Shown here piece by piece: positions 47,875-56,244 of a stretch of 64,000 nt of DNA. The first letter of the stretch is position 1; each line of letters opens with the position of its first letter. Under the pieces are notes generated by a model that had not been told where the DNA came from, ran no database searches, and saw only the letters and a program-made list of their open reading frames with translations. The DNA is from Pseudoxanthomonas sp. J31 (GTDB lineage Bacteria; Pseudomonadota; Gammaproteobacteria; Xanthomonadales; Xanthomonadaceae): positions 1 to 64,000 of the forward strand of contig NZ_AZNZ01000014.1 in NCBI RefSeq assembly GCF_000510725.1. Reading direction: 5' to 3'. Position numbers and translations under genes: made by a program.

Positions 47875-50103
47875 TCAGGCGTCGGCCGCCTTGTACTCGT
47901 AGTAGCCGTAGCTGTAGTAGCCGGTGGCGCGCTTCTCCACCGCGTTGAAGATCGTGCCCTTGACCTGCACGCCGTTCTGCTCGAAGCGCTTGAGCGTGAG
48001 CAGGATCTCCTTGGCCTGGTTGAGGCCGAAACGGGTCACCAGCAGGGTCGAACCGGCGTGGGCGCCGACGATGGCTGCATCGGTTACGGCCAGGATCGGC
48101 GGGGTATCGATGATCACCAGGTCGTAGCGCGGCGCCAGCGTCTCGACGATCTGCTTGAAGCGCGGGTGCATCAGCAGCTCGGACGGGTTCGGCGGGATGT
48201 CGCCACGCACGATGTAGTGCATGTTCGGCAGGTCCGGCACCGCGTGGATGGCCGCGTCCAGGTCCAGCTTGCCGACCAGCACGTCGGACAGGCCGTTCTT
48301 GTGGCTGATGCCCAGCAGCTTGTGCAAAGTGCCCTTGCGCATGTCGGCATCGACCACCAGCACCCGCTGCCCGGCCTGGGCGATCACCGCGGCGAGGTTG
48401 GAGGAGACGAAGGTCTTGCCCACGCCCGGACGCGGACCGGAGATGGTGAGGATGTTGTTCTTTGCCTCCAGCATGGCGAAGTGCAGGCTGGTGCGCAGGC
48501 TGCGCAGCGCCTCCACCGCCAGGTCCGCAGGCTCGTCGACGGCCAGCAGGTGCTGGCGGCCGTCGGCGCGGATATGGTGCACACCCAGGCGGTCACGCTT
48601 GGCCGTCGGCAGCGCCTTGGAGTTGCTCAGCGGGATGGCCGCATAGACCGGCAGGCCCAGCTCCTCGATCACGGCCGGGTCCTCGATGCCCGGGTTGAGC
48701 ATGCGCTGGACGAACACGAAGGCGATGGCAAGGAATGCGCCCAGCATCGTCGCCACCAGCACCACAAGCGCCTTGCGCGGCTTGACCGGGTTGGAGGTGT
48801 CAGCCACGGCCGGATCGACGATGCGCACATTGCCCACCGTGCCCGCGCGCGCCACATCCAGCTGCTGGGCCTGGTTCAGCAGGGCGGTATAGAGCTCGTT
48901 GCTGACCTGCAGGTCGCGGGTCAGGCGCAGCAGTTCCTGCTGGGTATCCGGCAGCTCGCTGACCTGGCGGCGGAAGCTGGCCTTGCGTGCCTCCAGCTCG
49001 CCGATCTGGCTCATAAGCGCGCGGTAGGCGGGATGGTCGCGGGTAAAGCTGCGGTCCATCTCCGCCTGCTTCAGGCGCAGCTGCTGGATGCTGGTTTCGA
49101 CCGCGACCTCCTGCTCCAGCAGGCCCTTGGTCTGCATGGTGATGTCCACGGAGTTGGCCGAGGACTGGTAACGGGCCATGGCCTCCTGCGCTTCCTCCAC
49201 CTGCTTGCGCACGGTGGGCAGCTGGTCCTTGACGAACTGCAGCTGGGCAGCCGCCTCGGCCGAGCTGCGCTCGACGTTCTGGCGGACATAGGCCTCAACG
49301 ATCTTCTGCACTACAGCTTCAGCGCGCGCCGGATCGGTATCTTCGTAGGTGACAAGGAGAATGCCGGATTCCTTGCCCTGCTCCGCAACATTGATGTCTT
49401 GCTGCAGAGCGGCCACGACGTCCAGGCGACGAGCCTTGACGACCTTGAACCTCATGCCCGGATTGGCATGGAGGGTCGAGACTTCGGCCAGCACGGAGCC
49501 ACGCTCTGCGGGCTTGCCCACCCTGCCCCTCACCAGTTCATTGCCATCTTCATCACGCAGTGCGTAAGCACCCTGATCGTCGAGCACCTCAAGGGTCAGC
49601 TCGCTATCGACAAGAGCCTGAGGCACCTCCAGACGCTGGAATTCAAGGGTCTCTCCTCCCCAGCCGAAGCTATCCAAGCCCAGGAATGGCTCAGCAATCT
49701 TCCCTCCTTCGAGCGGAGTAAACCGGCGGGCCAGCGCACCGCCAATCAAAGGGAGCCTATACGGCTCAACGAAGATGTCGAGTTTCAGCTGATCAACTGC
49801 CGAGCCAACCACGGTGCGCGAGCGAAGCAGAGCCACCTCGGTGGTAGACGCGACACTGCCGCCACCGGCCAACGAAGTCAGGTCAGACAAGCCCGGAATG
49901 CTGGGCATCTTCGATTCGACCTGCACCATCGCCTGGGCGCGGTACACCGGCGCGGCCAACAGTACATAGGCCACGCTCAGCACGAAAAAGATTGCCGTGG
50001 TGGCGATGATCCACCACTTGCGGTCAATCAGTACGCCGACCAGTTCCCGCAGGTCGATCTCGTCTTCAGTGGCGGGCGTTACCGCTGCCTTTTCCTTGCC
50101 CAT
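47875..50103 (-). CDS. wzc: Polysaccharide co-polymerase with BY-kinase domain (Wzc/Etk)
   Basis: A 742-residue inner-membrane tyrosine autokinase controlling polysaccharide chain length and export. An N-terminal Wzz domain follows the first helix (about residues 30-52), the periplasmic region has long coiled-coil helices (about 270-420), a second helix lies at about 447-467, and the cytoplasmic kinase follows. The kinase has Walker A in SGPRPGVGKTFVSSN (near residue 560), Walker A' in VVDADMRKG and Walker B in VIIDTPP. The C-terminus carries the Tyr cluster GYYSYGYYEYK. The cognate phosphatase wzb lies 48 bases upstream. The part encoded at about 49310-49810 has lower GC than its flanks. Confidence 0.95.
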   Translation of the reverse strand: MGKEKAAVTPATEDEIDLRELVGVLIDRKWWIIATTAIFFVLSVAYVLLAAPVYRAQAMVQVESKMPSIPGLSDLTSLAGGGSVASTTEVALLRSRTVVGSAVDQLKLDIFVEPYRLPLIGGALARRFTPLEGGKIAEPFLGLDSFGWGGETLEFQRLEVPQALVDSELTLEVLDDQGAYALRDEDGNELVRGRVGKPAERGSVLAEVSTLHANPGMRFKVVKARRLDVVAALQQDINVAEQGKESGILLVTYEDTDPARAEAVVQKIVEAYVRQNVERSSAEAAAQLQFVKDQLPTVRKQVEEAQEAMARYQSSANSVDITMQTKGLLEQEVAVETSIQQLRLKQAEMDRSFTRDHPAYRALMSQIGELEARKASFRRQVSELPDTQQELLRLTRDLQVSNELYTALLNQAQQLDVARAGTVGNVRIVDPAVADTSNPVKPRKALVVLVATMLGAFLAIAFVFVQRMLNPGIEDPAVIEELGLPVYAAIPLSNSKALPTAKRDRLGVHHIRADGRQHLLAVDEPADLAVEALRSLRTSLHFAMLEAKNNILTISGPRPGVGKTFVSSNLAAVIAQAGQRVLVVDADMRKGTLHKLLGISHKNGLSDVLVGKLDLDAAIHAVPDLPNMHYIVRGDIPPNPSELLMHPRFKQIVETLAPRYDLVIIDTPPILAVTDAAIVGAHAGSTLLVTRFGLNQAKEILLTLKRFEQNGVQVKGTIFNAVEKRATGYYSYGYYEYKAADA

Positions 50104-50151
50104 AGTTCTCTTCCAGAGTTGTAAGACCGGGGGAACGTGACGCCGGCAACA

Positions 50152-50592
50152 TCACTTGATGTAGGGGAGCCAGCTGTCGACGCAATCATCAATCAGTTGG
50201 TACACGTGCTCGAAGGCTTCGCGATGCTGGCGGTACGGGTCGGGGATCTCGCGCTGCCCCCGCCACTTGCCGAGTAAGAAGGTCTTGCCACTGACCTGGG
50301 GCACTTCGCGCGCAATCCTGGTCTGGTGGGCGTGCTCCATGACCAGGACCAGGTCCGCTGCGGCCAGGATGGAGGGCGTCGCCTGCCGCGCCTGGTGCCC
50401 GTCCGGGTCGATGCCCGCCTCGCGCAGCAGGGCGGCCGCTTCCGGATCGACCGGCCGCCCGACCAGGGCCTGCAGGCCCGCGGACGACACTTCCACACCC
50501 GGGCGCCCCTGCAGCCGGTGGCGCATCAGCAGTTCCGCCGTGGGACTGCGGCAGATGTTGCCCACACAGACAAACAGGATCTTTCTGAACAC
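50152..50592 (-). CDS. wzb: Low-molecular-weight protein-tyrosine phosphatase (Wzb/Etp)
   Basis: A 146-residue phosphatase that dephosphorylates the Wzc kinase tail. The P-loop is CVGNICRS, with C9 as nucleophile and R15, and the general-acid Asp is in EIPDPYRQ. It is the first gene of the leftward wzb-wzc operon, divergent from the export operon with a 206-base intergenic region. Confidence 0.95.
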   Translation of the reverse strand: MFRKILFVCVGNICRSPTAELLMRHRLQGRPGVEVSSAGLQALVGRPVDPEAAALLREAGIDPDGHQARQATPSILAAADLVLVMEHAHQTRIAREVPQVSGKTFLLGKWRGQREIPDPYRQHREAFEHVYQLIDDCVDSWLPYIK

Positions 50593-50723
50593 TAACGCCG
50601 GTCCCCGCGCTGACTGGTTCCAATGGTTCCGGAGCGCAGTACGTCCCGGCCGCGCGCAAGCTTACCCGATGCAACCCGATGCTGCAGCGCGACAGCGTGA
50701 AGGTTTCGTGCATAAACCACTGA

Positions 50724-50752
50724 TTGACAAGCCCCCCTGGGCCCGCTTATGG
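50724..50752 (+). promoter_or_regulatory. Promoter of the gfc/wza export operon
   Basis: TTGACA (50724-50729) and TTATGG (50747-50752) are separated by 17 bases. The predicted start leaves a leader of about 40 bases before the ATG at 50799. The rest of the 206-base gap (50593-50798) shows no gene or clear operator. Confidence 0.6.
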
Positions 50753-50798
50753 TCTGGCCTGTGAAGTAGCCCGTCCATCTTGAAACGGAGTTTCCCCC

Positions 50799-51155
50799 AT
50801 GAAGACCAAACTGATCGGTCTGGCCATCGCACTGGGTCTGGTCGCGCAGCCGTACGCGTTTGCGCAGGATTCCGGTAGCACCCAGCAGGAAGAGAGCGGC
50901 GATGCGGCGGGCAGCGACACCGCTGCGGGTGGCGGCGTCGATGGCGAAGCGGTTGCCTGGGCCGCGGGTGGCACCGCGCTGGCCATCGGCGTGCTGTCGG
51001 TGATCAATGACGATAACGACAACCGCGCCCAGCCGGGTCCCGGCCCGGGCCCGGGCCCGGGTCCGGGTCCTGATCCGGGCACGGGTGGTACCGGCGGTAC
51101 CGGTGGCACTGGCGGCACGGGTGGTACCGGCGGCACGGGTGGCACCGGCGGCTGA
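50799..51155 (+). CDS. Small secreted Gly/Pro/Thr-repeat protein, GfcA/YjbE-like
   Basis: A 118-residue protein with a signal peptide (about residues 1-22, ending YAFAQ) and an acidic Gly/Ser stretch. A single hydrophobic segment follows (AVAWAAGGTALAIGVLSVI). It ends in a repeat tail, first alternating Gly-Pro and then (Gly-Gly-Thr) units. It is first in an operon holding wza and gfcB, gfcC and gfcD homologues, the position and type of the small low-complexity GfcA/YjbE protein of E. coli. Homology cannot be shown from such biased sequence, so this rests on synteny. A strong terminator follows, so downstream genes may rely on read-through. Confidence 0.7.
   Translation: MKTKLIGLAIALGLVAQPYAFAQDSGSTQQEESGDAAGSDTAAGGGVDGEAVAWAAGGTALAIGVLSVINDDNDNRAQPGPGPGPGPGPGPDPGTGGTGGTGGTGGTGGTGGTGGTGG
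51034..51152 (+). repeat. In-gene tandem repeats coding Gly-Pro and Gly-Gly-Thr
   Basis: A run of 6-base units coding Gly-Pro (51034-51076) is followed by about eight 9-base units coding Gly-Gly-Thr (51077-51152). Synonymous differences between units (GGTACC, GGCACT, GGCACG) argue against very recent slippage, but length variation between strains is likely. Confidence 0.8.
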
Positions 51156-51184
51156 TAGCCCGCCCTGGATGTCTTGAGCACAAG

Positions 51185-51218
51185 GCCCGCCGGCCTTCGA
51201 TGTCCGGCGGGCTTTTTT
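51185..51218 (+). terminator. Rho-independent terminator after the gfcA-like gene
   Basis: GCCCGCCGG (51185-51193) pairs with CCGGCGGGC (51204-51212) and six T follow (51213-51218). It lies between the small repeat-protein gene and wza, so it could set a high ratio of first-gene to operon transcript. Confidence 0.85.
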
Positions 51219-51260
51219 GTGTACGGGGCCCCCTCCCCCGTGAACTCGAATGGAAGCGAC

Positions 51261-52373
51261 ATGAATCGAGCCTACCGGTCCGGCGCACTCGCGCTGATGG
51301 CGGCGTTTTTCTTCTCCGGCTGTGTCTGGGCCCCCGGCCAGCATCTGGCCCGTACCAAGCCAGGACCAGGCCAGATCCGGACATCCGGCAATGACCAGCT
51401 GGATCTCGTGGCGATTACCCCGCGCCTCATTGCGCAGGAACATGCCGGCCGCGCCAGTTCGGAGCAGATCCCGCGCGCCCTGCTGGATTACCACCCCGAT
51501 CCTTACCGCATTGGAGCGGGTGATGTGCTCTACATCACCGTCTGGGACCATCCGGAGCTGACGGTCCCTGCGGGTCCACAGCAGCAGGTCAATCTCGCGG
51601 GTCGCCTGGTCCAGGGCGACGGAACGCTGTTCTACCCATATATAGGGAAGATCCAAGCAGCTGGGCTCACTCCGACCGAGCTGCGAGACAAGCTTGCCGG
51701 CCAGCTGGCAGCTGTGATCCATGAGCCGCAGGTGGACGTGTCGATCCTGACCTATGCCAGTCAGAGGGTCTGGGTGTCGGGCGCTGCACGCCAGGCTTCC
51801 GTGGTGCCGCTGACCGTGGTCCCGCTGACGCTGCAAGACGCCATCAGCACCGCCGGTTTCGATCCCTCCCAAGCCGATCTATCCGGCGTGCGCCTGACCC
51901 GCGACGGCACCACATACGTGCTCGACATGACCCGGCTCGGAGGCACCCCGATCTACCTGAAGGCAGAGGACCAGATCTACATCCCTTACCTGGATGCCAA
52001 GGAAGTCTTTGTGGTGGGCGAGGTCAACCAGCCCGGCGCGCAGAACTTCAAGACCGGCAGCATCAGCCTCAGCCAGGCGCTGGGCCGGGCGCGCGGTCTG
52101 GCGCAGGCGACGGCGGATGGCAATGCGGTGTACGTGATCCGCGGCGCCAAGCCTGATGCCCTCGAGCAGCAGCCTTCCGTGGTCTACCAGCTGGAGGCCA
52201 AGTCCCCCGCGGCTTTCGCGGTGGCCAGCCAGTTCGAGCTGCTGCCCGGCGACGTGGTGTTCGTGGGCGCCGCCGGCATTACCCGCTGGAGCCGCTTCGT
52301 GAACCAGTTGCTGCCGTTCACCGGGATCATCAGCAACGCCGCAAGCGCCAGCAACGATCTTTCCAACAACTGA
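51261..52373 (+). CDS. wza: Outer-membrane polysaccharide exporter Wza/GfcE
   Basis: A 370-residue lipoprotein. The lipobox is FFSGC with the acylated Cys at about residue 21. A polysaccharide export (Poly_export) domain begins at YRIGAGDVLYITVWDHPEL, and two SLBB-type repeats follow (RVWVSGAARQASVVPLT and EVFVVGEVNQPGAQNFKTGS). A C-terminal amphipathic helix (WSRFVNQLLPFTGIISNAAS) would form the outer-membrane pore. It starts at 51261 after a terminator and is followed 8 bases later by gfcB. Confidence 0.95.
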   Translation: MNRAYRSGALALMAAFFFSGCVWAPGQHLARTKPGPGQIRTSGNDQLDLVAITPRLIAQEHAGRASSEQIPRALLDYHPDPYRIGAGDVLYITVWDHPELTVPAGPQQQVNLAGRLVQGDGTLFYPYIGKIQAAGLTPTELRDKLAGQLAAVIHEPQVDVSILTYASQRVWVSGAARQASVVPLTVVPLTLQDAISTAGFDPSQADLSGVRLTRDGTTYVLDMTRLGGTPIYLKAEDQIYIPYLDAKEVFVVGEVNQPGAQNFKTGSISLSQALGRARGLAQATADGNAVYVIRGAKPDALEQQPSVVYQLEAKSPAAFAVASQFELLPGDVVFVGAAGITRWSRFVNQLLPFTGIISNAASASNDLSNN

Positions 52374-52381
52374 CGGCCGCC

Positions 52382-53101
52382 GTGCAAGCGTCTACCGTCC
52401 ACCGGGCCCAAGGCTCCCGCCGCCGCCCCGGTTCCAGCCCGTTTCCAGCATGCACCAGCGCCCTGGTTTCCCTGGCGCTGGTGCTGATGCTCGCCGGCTG
52501 CGGCACGGTGATGCAAACCAGTGTGGACTTCGTTCGTACCGCCGTGGCCGGCAAGGACGACCTCTCCGAGGCCGCAACCAAGGTAGCCGCCCTGCCCTAC
52601 GCCAGCCTGCTCATGGACGATGGCCAGTACCGCGCGGTGATGGTGCTGGGCAACGATGACGAGGGGCGGCTTTCCTGGCATAGCCGGCAGGCCGTCGTGT
52701 TCCTGTGCGAGGGCGGCGTGCTGTGCGGCACCCATGGCCTGCGCGCGGGCCTGGATGAGGCCCGGATCGAAGGCGACAACCCGTTCACCGACCTGCGCAC
52801 GGTGGGCGAGGCGGGCATCACCGTCAGCCGCCGCTATGACTGGCGCAGTGGCTACCGCTACGGCGTGCCGGTCACCGGCGTGCTGCGCCGGGTGGGCCAG
52901 GAAACCATGGTGGATCCGCTGGGCCGCAGCCGCACCCTGGCCAGGTACGAGGAACGCCTGGAAGGCCCCGGCGTGGAAGGCACCAATACCTATTGGGTCG
53001 ATCCGGCCACCGGCATGCTGTGGAAGAGCCGGCAGCTGGCCGCCCCGGACGCCTACCTCGAGATCAGCCTGATCAAGCCTTACCGGCGGAGGTCGCGATG
53101 A
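52382..53101 (+). CDS. gfcB: GfcB/YjbF-family lipoprotein of polysaccharide export
   Basis: A 239-residue protein with a long, basic N-terminal extension and a lipobox at LMLAGC (Cys near residue 40). The mature part matches YjbF/GfcB: GQYRAVMVLGNDDEG, the GEAGITVSRRYDW segment and YWVDPATGMLWKSRQ. These lipoproteins are required for group 4 capsule and Yjb exopolysaccharide but lack a known biochemical activity. The GTG start is 8 bases after wza; the true start could be a later non-ATG codon closer to the signal. The stop overlaps gfcC as ATGA. Confidence 0.85.
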   Translation: MQASTVHRAQGSRRRPGSSPFPACTSALVSLALVLMLAGCGTVMQTSVDFVRTAVAGKDDLSEAATKVAALPYASLLMDDGQYRAVMVLGNDDEGRLSWHSRQAVVFLCEGGVLCGTHGLRAGLDEARIEGDNPFTDLRTVGEAGITVSRRYDWRSGYRYGVPVTGVLRRVGQETMVDPLGRSRTLARYEERLEGPGVEGTNTYWVDPATGMLWKSRQLAAPDAYLEISLIKPYRRRSR

Positions 53102-53892
53102 TGCGATCGCGGGTAATGGCCATGGCCGGCCTGCTGGCCTGCATTTCCTTCGCTTCCGCCGCCCAGCCCCGCACGCTGCAGGTTTCGGCCGAGGGCGCGG
53201 TGCAGCGCGCCGGCACCTTGCAGCTGCCCGAGGGCAGCCGGTTCGACGACGCCGTCGTGGCCGCGATGCCGCGCCGTGATGCCTATGCCCTGGGCGCCTC
53301 GGTCTTCCGCAGGGATGAACTTGCCCGGCAGGTCAGGCTGCGCGCCGGCCTGCTCCATGACCTGGAATCCCTGGCCACGGCCACCGAAGCGCCGCCCGCC
53401 GTGGCCGCACGCGCCCGTGCCCTGCATGCCTGGGTCTCCGCCTTGCCGGCCACCGGCCGCCTGCCGCTGGAAGGCAACCCGCGGCGGCTGGAGGCGAGCA
53501 AGGGCGACCGCAACCGCCTGCTTGCCGATGGCGACCGCTTCCACTTTCCGGAGCGCCCGGCAACGGTGACCATCGTCGGCGCCGTGCTCCAGCCCTGCGC
53601 GGTGGCGCATGTGCCGCTGCGCGACGCGGCCGATTACCTGCGCGATTGCACGGTGGATGGTGAGGCGGCCAACCGCGACGTGATCCATGTGGTGCAGCCC
53701 GACGGCAGCATCCACGCACTCGGTATCGCCCTGTGGAATCGCAACGAGCCGCTGGCCCTCGCACCGGGTGCCATCGTCTACGTGCCGCTGCGCGCACGCG
53801 CCACGGAGAAATTCGCGCCCGAGCTGGATGGCGCGATGACCACCTTCCTCGCCACCCTGCCCCTGCCCCACGCCGGGCTGGTGACGCCATGA
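53098..53892 (+). CDS. gfcC: GfcC/YjbG-family periplasmic capsule protein
   Basis: A 264-residue secreted protein. The signal peptide covers about residues 1-22 (ending FASAAQ), followed by two beta-grasp-like regions (RTLQVSAEGAVQRAGTLQLPEGSRFDDAV and ATVTIVGAVLQPCAVAHVPLRDAADYL) and a C-terminal helix. This is the layout of E. coli GfcC, which resembles the D2 and D3 domains of Wza and is thought to assist export. Both neighbours overlap by ATGA, so gfcB, gfcC and gfcD are translationally coupled. Confidence 0.87.
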   Translation: MMRSRVMAMAGLLACISFASAAQPRTLQVSAEGAVQRAGTLQLPEGSRFDDAVVAAMPRRDAYALGASVFRRDELARQVRLRAGLLHDLESLATATEAPPAVAARARALHAWVSALPATGRLPLEGNPRRLEASKGDRNRLLADGDRFHFPERPATVTIVGAVLQPCAVAHVPLRDAADYLRDCTVDGEAANRDVIHVVQPDGSIHALGIALWNRNEPLALAPGAIVYVPLRARATEKFAPELDGAMTTFLATLPLPHAGLVTP

Positions 53893-56108
53893 GCCGCAAC
53901 AACCTCCGCCGCCGCGCCCTGCCCGCCCTGAGCCTGCTCAGCCTGGCGGTATGCGGCGGGCTGCATGCCGAGGTGCCGGCCACGCAGAACGACTGGGGCG
54001 GCATCGGCTTGCTGCAGACGCCTACAGCGCGCATGGCCGAGGAGGGCGAGTTTGCCTTTACCGCAAGCCATACCTCGCCCTACAGCCGCTACAACGTGGC
54101 GATGCAGCCCTTCCCCTGGTTCGAGGGTATCTACCGCTACGTCAACGTGGCGGGTGTGCCCTATGGCCCAGAATCCCTAAGCGGCGACCAAAATTACAAA
54201 GATAAATCAATCGATTTCAAGGTCAGTTTGTGGAATGAACGCAGGTGGCTGCCCGCGGTTGCGTTCGGTGTGCGCGATTTTGGTGGCACAGGCCTGTTCG
54301 CGAGCGAATACCTGGTAGCCAGCAAACGCTTCGGGCAGCTTGACGCCAGCATTGGCTTGGCTACTGGCTACTTGGGCAGCAATGGCGACTTCCGTAACCC
54401 GCTGCGCTTTATCCGGGATGAATTTGAGATACGTCCGGGTACCCAGGGTGCCGGTGGATTTAACTCAAAGCTGATGTTCCGTGGCCCAGTTGGTATTTTT
54501 GGCGGCCTATCTTGGCAGACCCCGTGGGAGCCTTTGCTCGTTAAGCTCGAATATGACGGGCACGATTATGATAAAGAGGCACGCCCCAGAAGAGTTCCTG
54601 TCCAGATTGCGCAAAGCAGTCGGATTAACATTGGATTTAATTACAGTCCGACTCCTGGCATGCGCATTACTTTAGGATGGGAGAGAGGAAACGAGCTTCT
54701 TGCAAGCGTTGCGTTCTATACCAACCTGAAAGCTAGGCCGCGCCAGGCACGCTGGCTGGATCCACTCAAGCGCCCTTTGAGAAGTGAGATAGACAGCGAA
54801 GCAGCGTCTACCTCAAGCAATGCCATGCAAGGGGAGCCCCCCCCCTTCGGCGGCACAATTTCTTCGACTGACCAAGATGGATATCCCCTCCTTCTCGGCC
54901 ACACATGGGAGAGCGTTGATACGGAACTGCGTCGCAATGCCGGCTTCTACGTACAGAAGGTCGAAGTCAACGACCACGAGGTGATCCTGCACGGCACCCA
55001 GCTGAAGTATTTCTACCCGACCGAGGGCCTCGGGCGCGCGGCGCGCGTGCTGGATACGGCGATCGATCCCAGTGTCGACTGGGTCACGCTGGAATACACG
55101 CGGCAAAACATGCCTATCGCGCAGAGCAGCGTCTCTCGTAATGCGCTCAACGCCTATGCGCAGGGCGATATCGACCTGAGGGAAATGGCGCGCCATGTGG
55201 AGGTCAATCCGCCCGGCAGCTCGCGCGAGGGCGAGGTGGTCTACGAGGGGCCGAAGGGGCGACGCTTCGATTACCACGTCTCCCCCGGGCTGAACGAGAT
55301 CATTGGCGGCCCGGACGGCTTCTTCCTGTACCAGCTGACCGCGAACCTGCACACGAGCCTGCGGGTCAATGACAGCACCTGGCTTACCGCCACCACGGCG
55401 GTGGACGTGCACAACAACTTCCGTAAGTTCAAGTACGACGCCCCGAGCAACCTGCCGCGCGTCCGCACCGACATCCGCCATTACGTCACCACCTCCGACG
55501 TCACCATCCCGAACCTTCAGGTCACCACGGTGCATGCGCTGGGCCGTGACCTGTACGGCATGGCCTATGCGGGCCTGCTGGAGATGATGTATGGCGGCGT
55601 GGGCGGCGAGTTGCTGTACCGTCCCGTCGGCCAGCGCTGGGCACTGGGCGTGGAGGCCAACTGGGTCAAGCAGCGCGATTTCGGCCAGAAGTTCTCGTTC
55701 CGCGACTACGAGGTCGCGACCGGGCACGCGACGCTTTACGCCCACTTCGGCGACGACGGCCGCGTGCAGGTGGCCACCTCCGCCGGACGCTACCTGGCCG
55801 GCGACTGGGGCGTGACCCTGGATGTTTCGCGCATGTTCCGCAATGGCGTGGTGATGGGCGCGTTCGCCACCAAGACCGATGTCTCGTCGGCCGAATTCGG
55901 CGAAGGCAGCTTCGACAAGGGCATTTACCTGTCCGTGCCGATGGACCTGCTGCTCCCCCGCTCCAGCCAGGTACGTTCGCGCCTGATGTGGCATCCGCTG
56001 GTACGCGATGGTGGCGCGCGCCTGCAGCGCAAGTACAGCCTCTATTCGCTCACCGGCGAACGCGACAGCCACTTTTACTTTGACAATATTGAATACATAG
56101 ATCCATAA
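53889..56108 (+). CDS. gfcD: GfcD/YjbH-family outer-membrane beta-barrel protein
   Basis: A 739-residue protein with a signal peptide (about residues 1-27, ending GGLHAE). The YjbH signature NDWGGIGLLQTPTARMAEEGEFAFTAS opens the first barrel, a periplasmic stretch follows, and a second barrel runs through to LTGERDSHFYFDNIEYIDP. GfcD-type proteins form dual barrels thought to export exopolysaccharide together with GfcB and GfcC. Codons for about residues 95-350 (54170-54950) are in distinctly lower-GC DNA than the rest of the gene, which suggests a replaced segment. Confidence 0.88.
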   Translation: MSRNNLRRRALPALSLLSLAVCGGLHAEVPATQNDWGGIGLLQTPTARMAEEGEFAFTASHTSPYSRYNVAMQPFPWFEGIYRYVNVAGVPYGPESLSGDQNYKDKSIDFKVSLWNERRWLPAVAFGVRDFGGTGLFASEYLVASKRFGQLDASIGLATGYLGSNGDFRNPLRFIRDEFEIRPGTQGAGGFNSKLMFRGPVGIFGGLSWQTPWEPLLVKLEYDGHDYDKEARPRRVPVQIAQSSRINIGFNYSPTPGMRITLGWERGNELLASVAFYTNLKARPRQARWLDPLKRPLRSEIDSEAASTSSNAMQGEPPPFGGTISSTDQDGYPLLLGHTWESVDTELRRNAGFYVQKVEVNDHEVILHGTQLKYFYPTEGLGRAARVLDTAIDPSVDWVTLEYTRQNMPIAQSSVSRNALNAYAQGDIDLREMARHVEVNPPGSSREGEVVYEGPKGRRFDYHVSPGLNEIIGGPDGFFLYQLTANLHTSLRVNDSTWLTATTAVDVHNNFRKFKYDAPSNLPRVRTDIRHYVTTSDVTIPNLQVTTVHALGRDLYGMAYAGLLEMMYGGVGGELLYRPVGQRWALGVEANWVKQRDFGQKFSFRDYEVATGHATLYAHFGDDGRVQVATSAGRYLAGDWGVTLDVSRMFRNGVVMGAFATKTDVSSAEFGEGSFDKGIYLSVPMDLLLPRSSQVRSRLMWHPLVRDGGARLQRKYSLYSLTGERDSHFYFDNIEYIDP

Positions 56109-56120
56109 CCCGTTGACATA

Positions 56121-56195
56121 GCCTCCCAGACTGGATGAGCGGGAGGCACAAACTAAGGACTTGCAAGACTTGATGCTGCAATGCAACATCAAGTC
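56121..56195 (+). other. Two hairpins in the gap before the initiating transferase gene
   Basis: GCCTCCC (56121-56127) can pair with GGGAGGC (56141-56147), and GACTTGATG (56167-56175) with CATCAAGTC (56187-56195). Neither carries a T-run. The 136-base gap between gfcD and the transferase gene could contain a promoter (TTGACA at 56113-56118), but no good -10 follows. Confidence 0.4.
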
Positions 56196-56244
56196 TCCCC
56201 AACCGGCGCCTGCCGGCCACGCACAAGGATGAAGGGGAAATACC

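Noticed and set aside
51077-51152. Short tandem repeats that might suggest a CRISPR-like array
   Set aside because: The units are 9 bases, contiguous, in frame and code Gly-Gly-Thr within a secreted protein; there are no spacers.
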